From positions 5,338,342 through 5,402,341 of the forward strand of contig JAAALK010000289.1 of assembly GCA_019279435.1 (NCBI GenBank): 64,000 nt of DNA. Reading direction: 5' to 3'. The DNA is from Zizania palustris. Taxonomy: Eukaryota; Streptophyta; Magnoliopsida; Poales; Poaceae. Shown here piece after piece: positions 53,904 through 63,761 of this stretch (positions are counted from its first letter, which is position 1; every line of letters starts with the position of its first letter). Position numbers and translations under genes: made by a program. The notes beneath the pieces are model-generated. The model was not told the origin of the DNA, did no database searches, and saw only the letters and a program-made list of their open reading frames with translations.

Positions 53904-56900
53904 TCCTCCCCCTCTTGAATTGGAGTCGTCCTCGACTCAAGCTCATCATCATCTCCCAAATAGGGCTTTAAATCTGAAATGTTAAATGTGGGACTAACCC
54001 CAAAAGCTGCAGGCAACTCAAGCTTATATGCATTGTCATTTATCTTCTCAAGCACACGGAAAGGACCATCAGCACGGGGCATCAATTTAGACTTTCGTAA
54101 ATCAGGAAAACGATCCTTGCGCAAGTGCAACCAAACAAGATCACCCGGTTCAAATGTTATCTCTTTTCTACCCTTACTACCATAAGCACGATATTTCTCA
54201 TTCATTTTCTCTATGTTTGCTTTAGTAGTTTCATGCATCTCAAGTAATAATTCAGCACGTGTAGTAGCATCAAAATTCAAGTTTTCAGATGGTGGTAATG
54301 GTAGCAAATCAATAGGAGCACGCGGATTAAAGCCATAGACCACTTGAAATGGACTTACCTTAGTAGTGGAGTGTACTGACCTATTATATGCAAACTCAAT
54401 ATGAGGTAGACACTCTTCCCAGAGCTTCAAGTTGGTCTTCAAAACAGCCCTCAACATGGTGGACAATGTGCGGTTGACGACCTCCGTTTGTCCATCCGTT
54501 TGGGGGTGACAAGTAGTAGAAAACAGCAGCTTCGTCCCCAACTTATGCCACAACGTCCTCCAAAAATGACTTAAGAATTTGGCATCACGATCTGAAACGA
54601 TGGTATTGGGAACTCCATGCAAGCGTACGACCTCTCTGAAAAACAAATCAGCAACATTTGTAGCATCGTCGCTCTTGTGACAAGGTATAAAATGCGCCAT
54701 TTTAGAGAAACGATCTACCACCACAAAAATACTATCTCTCCCCCTCCTAGTTCTAGGTAACCCTAACACAAAATCCATAGAAATATCCTCCCAAGGTACA
54801 CTAGGAACGGGCAGAGGCATATAAAGACCATGTGGGTTTAGTCGGGACTTAGCTTTATTGCAAGTAGTGCATCGTGCCACATAGCGCTCAACATCTCGTC
54901 TCATCTTAGGCCAATAGAAGTGGGTGGACAGCACATCTTCGGTTTTCTTTGATCCAAAATGACCCATCAAACCACCACCATGTGCTTCCTGCAATAACAA
55001 CAAGCGAAGAGAGCTAGCCGGCACACATAACTTGTTAGCACGAAAAAGATATCCATTATTCAGCACATATTTGTTCCAAGCACGGTCATCTGTACAATTT
55101 GCAAAAGCATCTTTGAAGTCCAAATCAGTAGCATACATGTCCTTCAATGTTTCTAAACCAAAGATCTTATAATCAAGTTGAGAAAGCAATGTATAACGTC
55201 TAGACAAAGCATACGCAATCACATTATCTTTTCCTTTCTTATGCTTAATGATGTATGGAAAAGTTTCAATAAATTCTACCCATTTAGCATGTCGTTTATT
55301 CAGATTTGCTTGACTACGTATATGCTTCAATGCTTCATGATCCGAATGAATAATAAACTCCTTAGGCAAAAGGTAATGTTGCCAAGTTTCAAGCACACGC
55401 ACTAAGGCATATAATTCCTTATCATAGGTAGAATAGTTCAACTGTGGGCCATGTAATTTCTCACTAAAATAGGCCACGGGTTTACCTCCTTGCAGCAGCA
55501 CACCTCCTAATCCAAAACCACTAGCATCACATTCTAACTCAAAAGGCTTACCGAAGTCGGGTAACTGAAGTAGAGGTGCATGTGTAAGGCGATCTTTGAG
55601 TGTGGCAAAAGCTTGTTCATGTGCTGGCTCCCACGCAAAAGTAATTCCCTTCTTGGTCAACTCATGCAAAGGACCGGCTATGGTGCTGAAATCTTTCACA
55701 AAACGCCGGTAGAAACCTGCAAGACCAAGAAAACTACGTACATGTGTGATAGTTTGGGGTCGCGGCCAGCTGTTGATGGCTTCTACCTTTGCCGCGTCGA
55801 CCTCAATACCCTGTGAAGTGACAACATAGCCAAGAAACACAACTCGATCCGTGCAAAACGTGCACTTCTCAAGGTTACCAAACATTCTAGCTTCACGGAG
55901 GGCAAAAAAAACAGCACGTAGGTGTTCAACATGTTCAGTGAGAGACTTGCTATAAACCAAGATATCATCAAAGTATACAACCACAAAGCGTCCTATAAAG
56001 TGTCGTAGGACTTCATTCATCAAGCGCATGAAGGTACTAGGTGCATTAGTAAGTCCAAAAGGCATGACAAGCCACTCATATAATCCAAATTTTGTTTTAA
56101 AAGCAGTTTTCCATTCATCACCTAGTTTCATGCAAATTTGGTGGTAGCCACTACGGAGATCGATCTTAGAAAAGATAATGGCACCACTAAGCTCATCAAG
56201 CATGTCATCCAATCTAGGAATAGGGTGTCGATATCGAATGGTGATATTATTAATAGCACGACAATCAACACACATGCGCCAACTACCATCTTTCTTAGGT
56301 ACCAAAAGAACGGGTACTGCACAAGGACTAAGGCTTTCACGGACGTACCCACGATCAAGAAGGTCCTGTACTTGGCGCTCAATTTCTTTTGTCTCCTCCG
56401 GGTTGGTGCGGTACGCTGCACGATTAGGAAGAGACGCTCCCGGGACCAAATCAATTTGGTGCTCGATGCCGCGTATCGGTGGCAGCCCGGGTGGTATCTC
56501 AGCAGGAAAAACATCTTTAAACTCCTGCAAAAGGTCAGTGACTGCAACAGGAACAGAGCTAGGAATGTTCGCAAGTGAAAACAACACGTTTGTGCAAATC
56601 AAGCCATATAGCAAGGGGGTATCATCACAAATTTCAGCAAGGTCAGTTTTAGTTGCAAGCATGACACGCCCTTTCAGATTTATAACTTGTGAGGAAGAAG
56701 GAGAAGCAAATTTATCTTTCTGTGGCCTCAAAAGCGTCTTAGCTACTTGCTGATTTTCAGAAGGTTGTTTGCTCTTTTGTGCATCTCTAGCATGTTTTTC
56801 TTGTTCAAATTTTACAATTTCAGCAGGAGTCATAGGAAGCAATGTAACTTTCTTTCCTTTATACATAAATGTGTATGTATTGCTCCTACCATGGTGTGTA

Positions 56901-58561
56901 GCATCAGTATCATACTCCCAAGGTCTACCAAGTAACAGAGAACATGCTTGCATTGGTACTACATCAAAATCAGCAGCTCCGAAGTATGTACCAATGGAAA
57001 ATTTGATGTGAGCAGTTTGTGTTACCTTGACCTTACCGCTATTGTTGAACCATTGCACATGGTAAGGGTGTGGATGCGCACGTGTGGGAAGTTGAAGCTT
57101 CGTTACCATGTCGTGGCTCACCAAATTGTTGCAACTACCGCTGTCGATGATGACACGTACACGACGGTCATTGACGCCGAAGAAGGTCTGAAACAGATTG
57201 TTCCGTTGTGCCCTGTCGTCCTGCTCCATGTGAGTGCTCAAGACGCGTTGTACAATAAGTGCTTCAAGGTCGGCAGTGGCATCCGACGCAAGAATAGCGT
57301 CATCGTCGAATGTATCATCATCTCCTGCAATGTTAGCAGCAAGTGCATATTCATCTTCAACATCACTAGCACTTACATAGCCACCGTCTTCCGTAGCAAT
57401 ATAAGCCCGCTGACTAGGGCAGTCCTTCATAACGTGGCCAAGTCCTTTGCATCTGTGACACTGGATCGCTGCAGAACGTGCAGTAGAGGCTGCCGAGGAG
57501 GTGGGCTTGGCTGGCGCCTTGGATGCTACAGTCTTGGAACTCTCAACCTGGGCTGTAGATGTAGAAGGTGCTGATGTAGCCGCCGGTCGAGAAGGGGGTG
57601 CGGGTGGTCGTTGCTGCTGCCCACTTGAGCGTGAAGTAGCACCACCAATGTTGGTCCTCATGCTGCGTTGTGGTTGTTGGCGACCCTGCAATTCTTTTTC
57701 TGCAAGCATAGCAAGGTGGAAAAGACGAGTGATAGTATTGTATTCTTTATAATCAATGATATCCTGAATTTCACGTCTTAAACCACCATAAAAACGGGCC
57801 ATTTTATCCTCATTGTCCTCCTCAATTTCAGCACGCATGCAACCTATTTGCAACTCCTGATAATACTCCTCTACCGATTTATTTCCTTGGTTTAGGCGCT
57901 GCAATTTTTTTCTCAAATCACGTTTATATGAAGGAGGGACCCATCTACCACGCATTTGCCGTTTTAACATATCCCAAGTTTGTGGTTCATTTCCAACCTG
58001 AACTATTTCAGTCCACCAAAGAAGAGCATATCCAGTGAAGTCACTAGTAGCTAAACGCACGCGGTGGATAGCAGGAACCATGTGAGCATTAAATTTTTGT
58101 TCGACTGACATCTCCCAATCTAAATATGCATCTGGATCATAGGTGCCAGCAAAAGGAGGTACTGAAAATTTTACCTTAGAGTAGGGATCATTGTTCCTGT
58201 GGTTGTCATTGTTACCTCGTGGAGGGCGGTTGCGGTGGCCGCCCATACCTTGACGGTTGAACTGAAAGCGATGACGTGGAGCCTCGTCAGGGTCAATGGC
58301 ATTGTTTCCGGCATAGGATAGGTCGTCTTCATCTTCAATATGATCGTCTTCCTCTTCAACATGTTCATCGTTGGCTCGTGCAGCAGGCAATCGTGTTTCC
58401 AAGGCAGTCATCCGGTCTACTAGGTCAGCCACAGTACGTGCGAGACGTTCGATGGAATGTTGGGTCTGCCGCTGAGACTCTAGTAGAGCACGTCGTGAGA
58501 CACATTCATTGAAATCAGATGGAGGGGTGCCGCTGTTATCTGCCATGTTAGTGAAAGACAA
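53666..58561 (-). CDS. gag-pol: C Gag-Pol polyprotein, 1631 aa, CRM type
   Basis: A single uninterrupted frame from ATG 58561 (an alternative ATG is 15 nt downstream). Order: coiled-coil N-terminus; Retrotrans_gag (about 130-280, DPDAYLDWEMSVEQKF, YALLWWTEI); zinc knuckle CHRCKGLGHVMKDC (about 366); protease IIDSGSCNNLVS (about 470); RT (about 720-900) with MCVDCRAINNIT, SKIDLRSGYHQ and VYFDDILVYS; RNase H (ECDASGFGLGGVL, about 1010; HSDHEALK); integrase with HHCC (HGGGLMGHF...CTTCNKAK, about 1195-1235), MDFVLGLP, SDRDAKF and GQTEVVNR; GPF/Y-like end (about 1500). The tail QEGEDDEDIT...GPITRARAR (about 1545-1580) is the CR-type motif thought to target CENH3 chromatin. All catalytic residues that I can see are present. 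The start choice rests on it being the first ATG after the leader. Confidence 0.93.
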   Translation of the reverse strand: MSFTNMADNSGTPPSDFNECVSRRALLESQRQTQHSIERLARTVADLVDRMTALETRLPAARANDEHVEEEDDHIEDEDDLSYAGNNAIDPDEAPRHRFQFNRQGMGGHRNRPPRGNNDNHRNNDPYSKVKFSVPPFAGTYDPDAYLDWEMSVEQKFNAHMVPAIHRVRLATSDFTGYALLWWTEIVQVGNEPQTWDMLKRQMRGRWVPPSYKRDLRKKLQRLNQGNKSVEEYYQELQIGCMRAEIEEDNEDKMARFYGGLRREIQDIIDYKEYNTITRLFHLAMLAEKELQGRQQPQRSMRTNIGGATSRSSGQQQRPPAPPSRPAATSAPSTSTAQVESSKTVASKAPAKPTSSAASTARSAAIQCHRCKGLGHVMKDCPSQRAYIATEDGGYVSASDVEDEYALAANIAGDDDTFDDDAILASDATADLEALIVQRVLSTHMEQDDRAQRNNLFQTFFGVNDRRVRVIIDSGSCNNLVSHDMVTKLQLPTRAHPHPYHVQWFNNSGKVKVTQTAHIKFSIGTYFGAADFDVVPMQACSLLLGRPWEYDTDATHHGRSNTYTFMYKGKKVTLLPMTPAEIVKFEQEKHARDAQKSKQPSENQQVAKTLLRPQKDKFASPSSSQVINLKGRVMLATKTDLAEICDDTPLLYGLICTNVLFSLANIPSSVPVAVTDLLQEFKDVFPAEIPPGLPPIRGIEHQIDLVPGASLPNRAAYRTNPEETKEIERQVQDLLDRGYVRESLSPCAVPVLLVPKKDGSWRMCVDCRAINNITIRYRHPIPRLDDMLDELSGAIIFSKIDLRSGYHQICMKLGDEWKTAFKTKFGLYEWLVMPFGLTNAPSTFMRLMNEVLRHFIGRFVVVYFDDILVYSKSLTEHVEHLRAVFFALREARMFGNLEKCTFCTDRVVFLGYVVTSQGIEVDAAKVEAINSWPRPQTITHVRSFLGLAGFYRRFVKDFSTIAGPLHELTKKGITFAWEPAHEQAFATLKDRLTHAPLLQLPDFGKPFELECDASGFGLGGVLLQGGKPVAYFSEKLHGPQLNYSTYDKELYALVRVLETWQHYLLPKEFIIHSDHEALKHIRSQANLNKRHAKWVEFIETFPYIIKHKKGKDNVIAYALSRRYTLLSQLDYKIFGLETLKDMYATDLDFKDAFANCTDDRAWNKYVLNNGYLFRANKLCVPASSLRLLLLQEAHGGGLMGHFGSKKTEDVLSTHFYWPKMRRDVERYVARCTTCNKAKSRLNPHGLYMPLPVPSVPWEDISMDFVLGLPRTRRGRDSIFVVVDRFSKMAHFIPCHKSDDATNVADLFFREVVRLHGVPNTIVSDRDAKFLSHFWRTLWHKLGTKLLFSTTCHPQTDGQTEVVNRTLSTMLRAVLKTNLKLWEECLPHIEFAYNRSVHSTTKVSPFQVVYGFNPRAPIDLLPLPPSENLNFDATTRAELLLEMHETTKANIEKMNEKYRAYGSKGRKEITFEPGDLVWLHLRKDRFPDLRKSKLMPRADGPFRVLEKINDNAYKLELPAAFGVSPTFNISDLKPYLGDDDELESRTTPIQEGEDDEDITSHDTHMEPPPTIQLQGPITRARARRLNHEVNSFLSNFDYICLDGMLLNTSDILFLRNMGDGIGELELKTEPHG
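53904..53916 (-). other. Coding polypurine tract of C
   Basis: The minus strand AAGAGGGGGAGGA abuts the 3' LTR and also encodes part of the acidic QEGEDD stretch of Gag-Pol. One sequence thus serves as primer and coding. Confidence 0.8.
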
Positions 58562-59526
58562 AACAACAAAGAATAATCCTGGTGGAAAAACAGCTAGGTG
58601 GGGTGCTGGATGTGTGGTGGAAGCAATTCGTCAAGCACCTTACCCACGCTTGCAAGTGTTCTTACCACGCCGCAGTGAGGTCACCGGCCTACAGGTGATG
58701 AACCAAGTGGAGGATGGTGTACAATTGCAAGGAATGAACCTGTCCTGACCAAGAGAAATGTGTAGCTTGGAAGGCAAAGTGAGTAGCAAGGATTAGCGAT
58801 AATAATAACAGTTAAACCAAGTTCAATAAGTGTTCCTTAGTACTCGTCAAAGTTGCTGACCTTAGTGCTCCCAAAGTGAAAGTTCAAGCAAAAGAGGGAA
58901 ACTATGTGCCCAAAATCAAAAGGAAGCAAAAACAGGCCAAATTCAGCTCTCTATAGATCGGACAAGGGATCGGACAAGAGATCGGACAAGTGATTGGACA
59001 AGGGTATGTGCAATTTTTTTTTTTCTGCTGCTGTTCGGATCGGACAAGAGTTCGGACAAAGGTTCAGACAAGAGATCGGACAAGCAACAAACAGCCAAAG
59101 ACTGCCTCAGATTGGACAACAGTTCGGACAAGAGTTCGGACAAGAGTTCGGACAAGCAACTAACAGGACTGTTTCGCTTTTTTTTTTATTTTTTTTTCTC
59201 TTTTTTGTTTTTCACTCTATTTTTTTTGAACAAGGATGACCGGAGATGCAACCACAAAAATTGGCACCTACAACTGAGGTGGGATGTGGCTTGCAAAAAT
59301 TCAAACAAGTTTGTTGTCCGGCGAGCAAAAACTTTGTCCAATTTTTTTCTTTATCTTCCTGATTTTTTTTGGCGATTTTGGTGAGGGCTAACGAACTCAA
59401 CAAAGTTAAAACTGAAATTAAAATCGCAAGGCACAAAGAGGTTCTCGGTGGGGAATTTTTTGGTGCGGTTTTCTGGACTCTGGGTAAAAACAAAAGTAGA
59501 TCGAAATTACCTAACGGGAAAACTGA
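58562..59526 (-). other. C leader between primer site and Gag
   Basis: 965 bp with no convincing gene. It holds a field of 12-bp repeats (58955-59160), long T runs on the plus strand (59012-59022, 59180-59230) and otherwise unremarkable sequence. The minus strand here is the RNA sense, so the T runs are A runs in the transcript. Confidence 0.8.
58955..59160. repeat. Degenerate 12-bp repeat (TCGGACAAGAGT) in the C leader
   Basis: About thirteen copies in three clusters: 58956-59004, 59032-59086 and 59108-59157. The most regular stretch is three successive GTTCGGACAAGA units near 59120-59155. In the RNA sense the unit reads ACTCTTGTCCGA. A short minus-strand frame of repeated Leu-Leu-Ser-Glu results but has no support as a gene. 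Confidence 0.85.
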
Positions 59527-59538
59527 GCTCTGATACCA
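59527..59538 (-). other. Primer binding site of C
   Basis: TGGTATCAGAGC on the minus strand, 2 nt inside the LTR at 59541. Confidence 0.95.
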
Positions 59539-59540
59539 GC

Positions 59541-60449
59541 TGATGGGGGAGTGGTCCCGATCTTCCGCTAGGTAAGGGATAAACTTGGGTTGGTGGAGAA
59601 TCTCGACGTTGGCGATCCAAGGCTCCGGTCCGGCGGATCAAAACCTCGCAATCGTTACACCACTGTCTCCGTTGGTTATCAACCACGCAGAACGCGATTG
59701 ACCTCGCCACGAAGGCTAATTCCTGCAAGCGAACCCAAGAACACAAGCAAGAACGGGAAGGATACAAACCGAATGCCAAATCACTGACAAACGAAGATAA
59801 GGTGAGGTTTCACAAACGCCAATGCGGCAGCCAATCGGTCCGGCGCAAGAGGCGGGATCTAAACACAACAGTGTAGATGCAACAAAGCAAAACCTAACCC
59901 TAGAGTTGGCTGGCGTGAGAATATATAGGGCGGCGGCCTGTGGAAGGGGAACAGACTTGGGCTGTGGGCTAGAAGACGTACAGACTCAGATTATGGCCAA
60001 CACGGCCCAGTTCTGTCACGCAGTACTGTTTTAAATACACAGGTCGACTCGAGACTCCAAATGATGTGAAACCAACGGCAAAAGATCCGTCTTCTCCTCA
60101 GCTTTCCAAAAAGTCCAAGAACTCGCCAATCGGACGTCGTATGAGGAAGTTATGCCCATTTTGGTGAATGGTGGTCGATGTAGTCCGAACCAGCGAATTC
60201 TTGACTTCAAATCATCCGTGCGGCTCCGTCTTCAACTCCAACTCTCCTATTCCATCTCCCATGTTCCTAAGCAACAAAATATCACTAGTATTCAGTAGCA
60301 TCCCATCCAAACAAATATAATCAAAGTTGCTAAGGAACGAATTAACCTCATGGTTCAAGCGACGGGCACGGGCGCGTGTGATTGGTCCTTGTAGTTGAAT
60401 TGTAGGTGGAGGCTCCATGTGTGTATCATGTGAAGTGATGTCCTCATCA
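59541..60449 (-). repeat. 5' LTR of C
   Basis: 909 bp, differing from 52995-53903 at three sites by eye. The minus-strand TATATAT at 59921-59927 is the likely promoter. It ends CTCATCA, followed by the target copy GTCCT. Confidence 0.95.
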
Positions 60450-60454
60450 GTCCT

Positions 60455-62013
60455 TATAGTGCCCCGGGTGCTACCGACCAATGCCCTAGCTTGCACCCGG
60501 AACCCACCATGCATTCACCCACAACCACAACTCATCACCAACAGAATTCCAAGGATAAGAAGTAACGGGGATCATATAGTGGAATCATCTTACTACGATT
60601 CATTTTTATCCTATAGCAATCATGTCAATACATTGGACACTAGCTAATAATACTAATCATATGGTGACAAGGAGGTTAGGCGAGATAGCATGACTTGGGT
60701 TGCACATCAAGGTCGGGGGATCCTAAATAAATATATTGTAAGGGTTCCATTTGACTAATGCATGTATACCCTATGTGTTTTAGCAATAGTTTAATAAAAC
60801 ATGGGTTAAATATGCTCAAAAATGTTGTTTGGTGACTTGCCTTGTTCGGCGAAAGGGGTGGGAGGAACTTTGGGAAAATATTCCGACTCCTCGGCGGCGT
60901 CGTAGTCTTTCCAATATAAATACAATGAAATAAATACAACATTCAATTTAAACAATCTAAAATCACATAACAAACATATAGGTTTAAATTGGTTTAATTT
61001 AAGAAAAACCAAGTTATTAAGTTTCTGAAATCTATTTTATAAATAATTTAAAAGGAACTATAAAGAAATATGGCCCTTTCTAAAAGGGATTTTAAATTGT
61101 GAAATGATCTCTTTTTAAGCCTTCTAATTAATTTAAAATGAAAGGCTTAGAGAAAACTTAGTGGTTTCATCATATTAACAGGAAATAAATAAATATAAGC
61201 TTTACTGAAATTCAAATAATTAAATTTACATTTTTATCCTAAGGGCATTTGAGTACTTTAATAAATAAGGATGAAGTATTCAAAGTAAAAATACTGTTTT
61301 TATTGAACTAATGTGTAGAGAATAAAATTACAAAATTTCTAGAATTGAAATGATAATTTTGGAGTTCAAATGCGCCAGATATGAATTTTACAAGTTTAAA
61401 ACAATTTCTGGAATTTATTTTCAAATTTAAATCCCCTCGGGTCCACGGTGAGCCAGGCCCACGGTGAACCCGCGCATTGTGCACGTGCGACGGATCCGAC
61501 AGGTGGGGGCCACTGGCCAGCGGGCGAGAGCGCACGAGCGAGGCGGTTGACGGGTGGGGTCGGGCTCGGGCGCGAGAGAGGGCGGTTGGCGCCGATAGGT
61601 GGGGTCGGGCTGGCGGGCGCGCGCGCGAGAGGAGAGGGGCTCGCTGACGGGTGGGGTCGAGCTGTCAGTCCGTGGCGGGCGAGGGTAACAGGCTGGGCCG
61701 GCCGGGAGAGAGAGAAAGGGAGGGCCGTGGCCCATTACTGTTTTCAAAATATTTCTGAATAAAAATAATTCCAGGAAATAGATTAAAATCTTAGGGCTAC
61801 TTCCAAGGTTGATAAAAATTTGTAAAAATTCTCAAAAATATATTTTGGCCTTAGGATCATACATAAAAATTTTCAGCTCCTAGTTTGGCCATTACATCTA
61901 TGTTGTAGTTCAAAAATGATAAAGGAGGGTATTAAAGGTATTTCCAAAATAATAAATTTCAGAAAATTGGATTAAATAATATATTTATTCCTTTGAAAAT
62001 TTGGGGTGTTACA
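60455..62013 (-). repeat. 5' LTR of element A, right part (after C)
   Basis: It continues from 52994. The first about 320 bp match 3372-3695; the rest has no partner in the window because of the gap. A G/C-rich block (61436-61735) is flanked by A/T-rich sequence, as in the B LTR. It ends GTGTTACA at 62013. Total LTR length is 2470 bp. No gene is called. Confidence 0.92.
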
Positions 62014-62018
62014 CCTAA

Positions 62019-62106
62019 TCATTTCCTTCACACTTAAGAAAAATATTAGTCCACAAATGCGTGTTTGTCATTAATTACCAAAACTCACATGGGGCCTAGA
62101 TCTTCA
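62019..62106 (-). repeat. 5' LTR of copia element D, last 88 bp
   Basis: It completes the LTR interrupted at 2459. The end reads, on the minus strand, TGAAGATCTAGGCCCC, the usual type of start for this copia LTR family (from memory). The next five bases, CCCAG (62107-62111), should be the D target duplication; its partner lies outside the window. Confidence 0.8.
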
Positions 62107-62312
62107 CCCAGTCAAGGCGAGACTGGAAGGAGGCGTTCATTTAGGACCATTATTTTATTAGTTTCTTTTTAATTTAACACTTTTGTACTAATATGGTCTA
62201 CGAACCATAAATGCTTGTCGTATTTTGCACGGTCGTGTGATGAACATCTTGCTTTATTGATTTTCTATGGAATTTTAATAAAGGTCCAGATTTATTAAAT
62301 CTGGGCGTTACA
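62107..62312 (+). repeat. Gypsy LTR fragment F (B family, plus strand)
   Basis: These 206 bp are the reverse complement of the B LTR start (27832-28040), with many substitutions, ending GGGCGTTACA at 62312. It is the terminal part of a plus-strand LTR whose left side was displaced by D. Whether F is a solo LTR or the 3' LTR of a whole element cannot be seen here. Confidence 0.85.
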
Positions 62313-62633
62313 GTATCCGAGAGAGCTGTTACACATGGACATTGTTGGTCCAGCTCGGGTACGCTCAGTCGGTGGGAAGTGGTATGCGCTTGTTATCGTT
62401 GACGATTTTTTTCGATTCTCGTGGGTTTTCTTCTTGGAGTCTAAGGATAAGACTTTTCATTTTGTTCATGACCTGATTTTTAAGCTGAAGAATGAGAACA
62501 ATGGTCGGATGCGAGCGATTTGCTCTGACAACGGCTTTGAGTTCAAGAACTCTCAGTTCGTCAGCTTCTGTAGTGATCAGGGTCTTGATAATTAGTTTTC
62601 TGCTCCTTACACTCCCCCACATAACGGCGTTGT
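62313..62633 (+). pseudogene. pol: Sirevirus E integrase fragment
   Basis: It matches the S2 integrase from the GELLHLD region (about 36136) to NGVV (about 36450): MDIVGPARVRSVGGKWYAL, VDDFFRFSWVFFLESKD, CSDNGFEFKNSQFV. A TAG at about 62594 replaces the glutamine of S2. At about 62630-62633 (TTGT) the sequence jumps directly to the 3' non-coding tail, so the end of integrase, all of RT and RNase H are deleted. Confidence 0.88.
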
Positions 62634-63761
62634 CGATGATCATGCTTTGCTTCAGTTCACATGATATGTCTGATATCTGTCATATGCATGGCTTTTATGC
62701 TTTAAAATTGAAAAATGATCACCATTGCTTCTGGTAACTAGCATGTGTAGGCTGAATATTTTTGCTATCCATTACATGCCTTGTAGCTAGATCCTTACTT
62801 AGATACATATATGCAACTTGGACATCTTTATGCTTTAAACATGGAAATGTGCTATAAAAATGATAAAAATAAAAAATGGATGAAAAATCCATGCCTTTTT
62901 ATGCATAATTTGAAAAGATCCAGGTGGGTTTGCTTTGTTGCATTGCATTGTTCTGGACTACTTACCATAGCACTTTGGTATGAACTAGGACAGTGTAGTG
63001 TATGCCAAGGCCAATGTCTTAAGCTTATGATGGTCCAATTTTGGCCTAGGCTTGACTTGGTTGGTTAGCATAAGGTTTGACATACAAATAACCCCTGGCA
63101 AAAATGAAAAAGGAAAAAGAAAAAGTTTGGAAATTAAAACGATAACAAGTTTGTTGAAGCACTTTGTTTTGGACAATGCTTATCCTGGTAGATATCAGTT
63201 AGCTTCTGCATCTCATGCTTTACCTTGCTTGTCGACTAGAAAATGTGGTGATGCTTTTGCTATACCTGCTAGATATTGTAACTGCAGTCAATCATATCTA
63301 AAAAGCATGCTTTCTACACTTCACTTGCACCCCAGTTGCATTCATTGCATATTTTGAGGGGTAGCTGCATTTTAGGGGGAGTCTGTGTCTTTTTAGAGTG
63401 CATTTAGTCTCGCTTGATGAGTCCAGTTGTCAACAAGGGGGAGAAATTTTGGGTTACTCGTTCTCTTAGAAGAGTTTAAGGGGGAGTTTTGGCTTTCTCT
63501 GGGATTTGTTTCAAGGGGAGTTTTTTGGATTTCCTTGTTGATAATTCTGAGATTGCACTCATTTTGAGTCTTTATTTTTTGGTTAACCATAATGACCGCT
63601 TTCTTGTTTTTGTTCGACTTTTGGTCATTAGGGTTAAACTTTTATTTTATTTTCTTCTTATCTGTTTTCTTGTGTTTTGTTTTCATGTTTCCACATGTGC
63701 TTGCAGGTACTGGAGAGCTGAAAAAGAGAAGTGTTGACAATGCACTCATCAAGGGGGAGAT
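62634..63761 (+). other. Sirevirus E 3' non-coding tail
   Basis: It corresponds to S2 38885-40049, including the shared block (62920-63110) and several polypurine tracts (about 63436, 63478, 63512 and the last at 63751-63761, abutting the LTR). No credible gene. Confidence 0.85.

Larger units (their letters stand above)
52995..60449 (-). mobile_element. CRM-lineage chromovirus C, complete and apparently intact
   Basis: LTRs of 909 bp each (52995-53903 and 59541-60449) start TGATGGGGGAG and end CTCATCA. The target duplication GTCCT is at 52990-52994 and 60450-60454. There is one 1631-codon Gag-Pol, an initiator-Met primer site, a 965-bp leader and a coding polypurine tract. By eye I find three differences between LTRs. 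With the commonly used 1.3e-8 per site per year that is on the order of 0.1 Myr, a rough figure. The C-terminal tail encoded in the 3' LTR (GPITRARARRLNHEV) is typical of the CRM/CRR centromeric group. Confidence 0.93.
2460..62013 (-). mobile_element. Gypsy chromovirus A (RIRE3/8-like), host of four insertions
   Basis: A runs leftward. Its 5' LTR is at 52084-62013 (split by C), the primer site at 52069-52080, orf0 at 51944-16278 (split by B and T), gag at 16094-4696 (split by S1), then the N gap, then the 3' LTR at 2460-3695. The flanking duplication CCTAA is at 2455-2459 and 62014-62018, so both true ends are present. About 53 of the 59.5 kb between the ends is later insertions. Pol is not visible and must lie in the gap or be deleted. 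The two LTR copies differ at several percent of sites by eye, so A is an older insertion than C or S1. Assignment to the Tekay/RIRE3 group rests on the sister element B, which has a chromodomain integrase. Confidence 0.9.

Noticed and set aside
53979..58748. Several plus-strand frames opposite C Gag-Pol
   Set aside because: They are mirror frames of the intact minus-strand polyprotein.
58955..59160. CRISPR-like spaced repeats
   Set aside because: Units are 12 bp and adjacent, without unique spacers, in a plant retrotransposon leader.
61436..61762. Host exon in the G/C-rich block of the A LTR
   Set aside because: It lies inside the LTR, the equivalent block exists in the B LTR, and its frames are low-complexity Arg/Gly/Ala.
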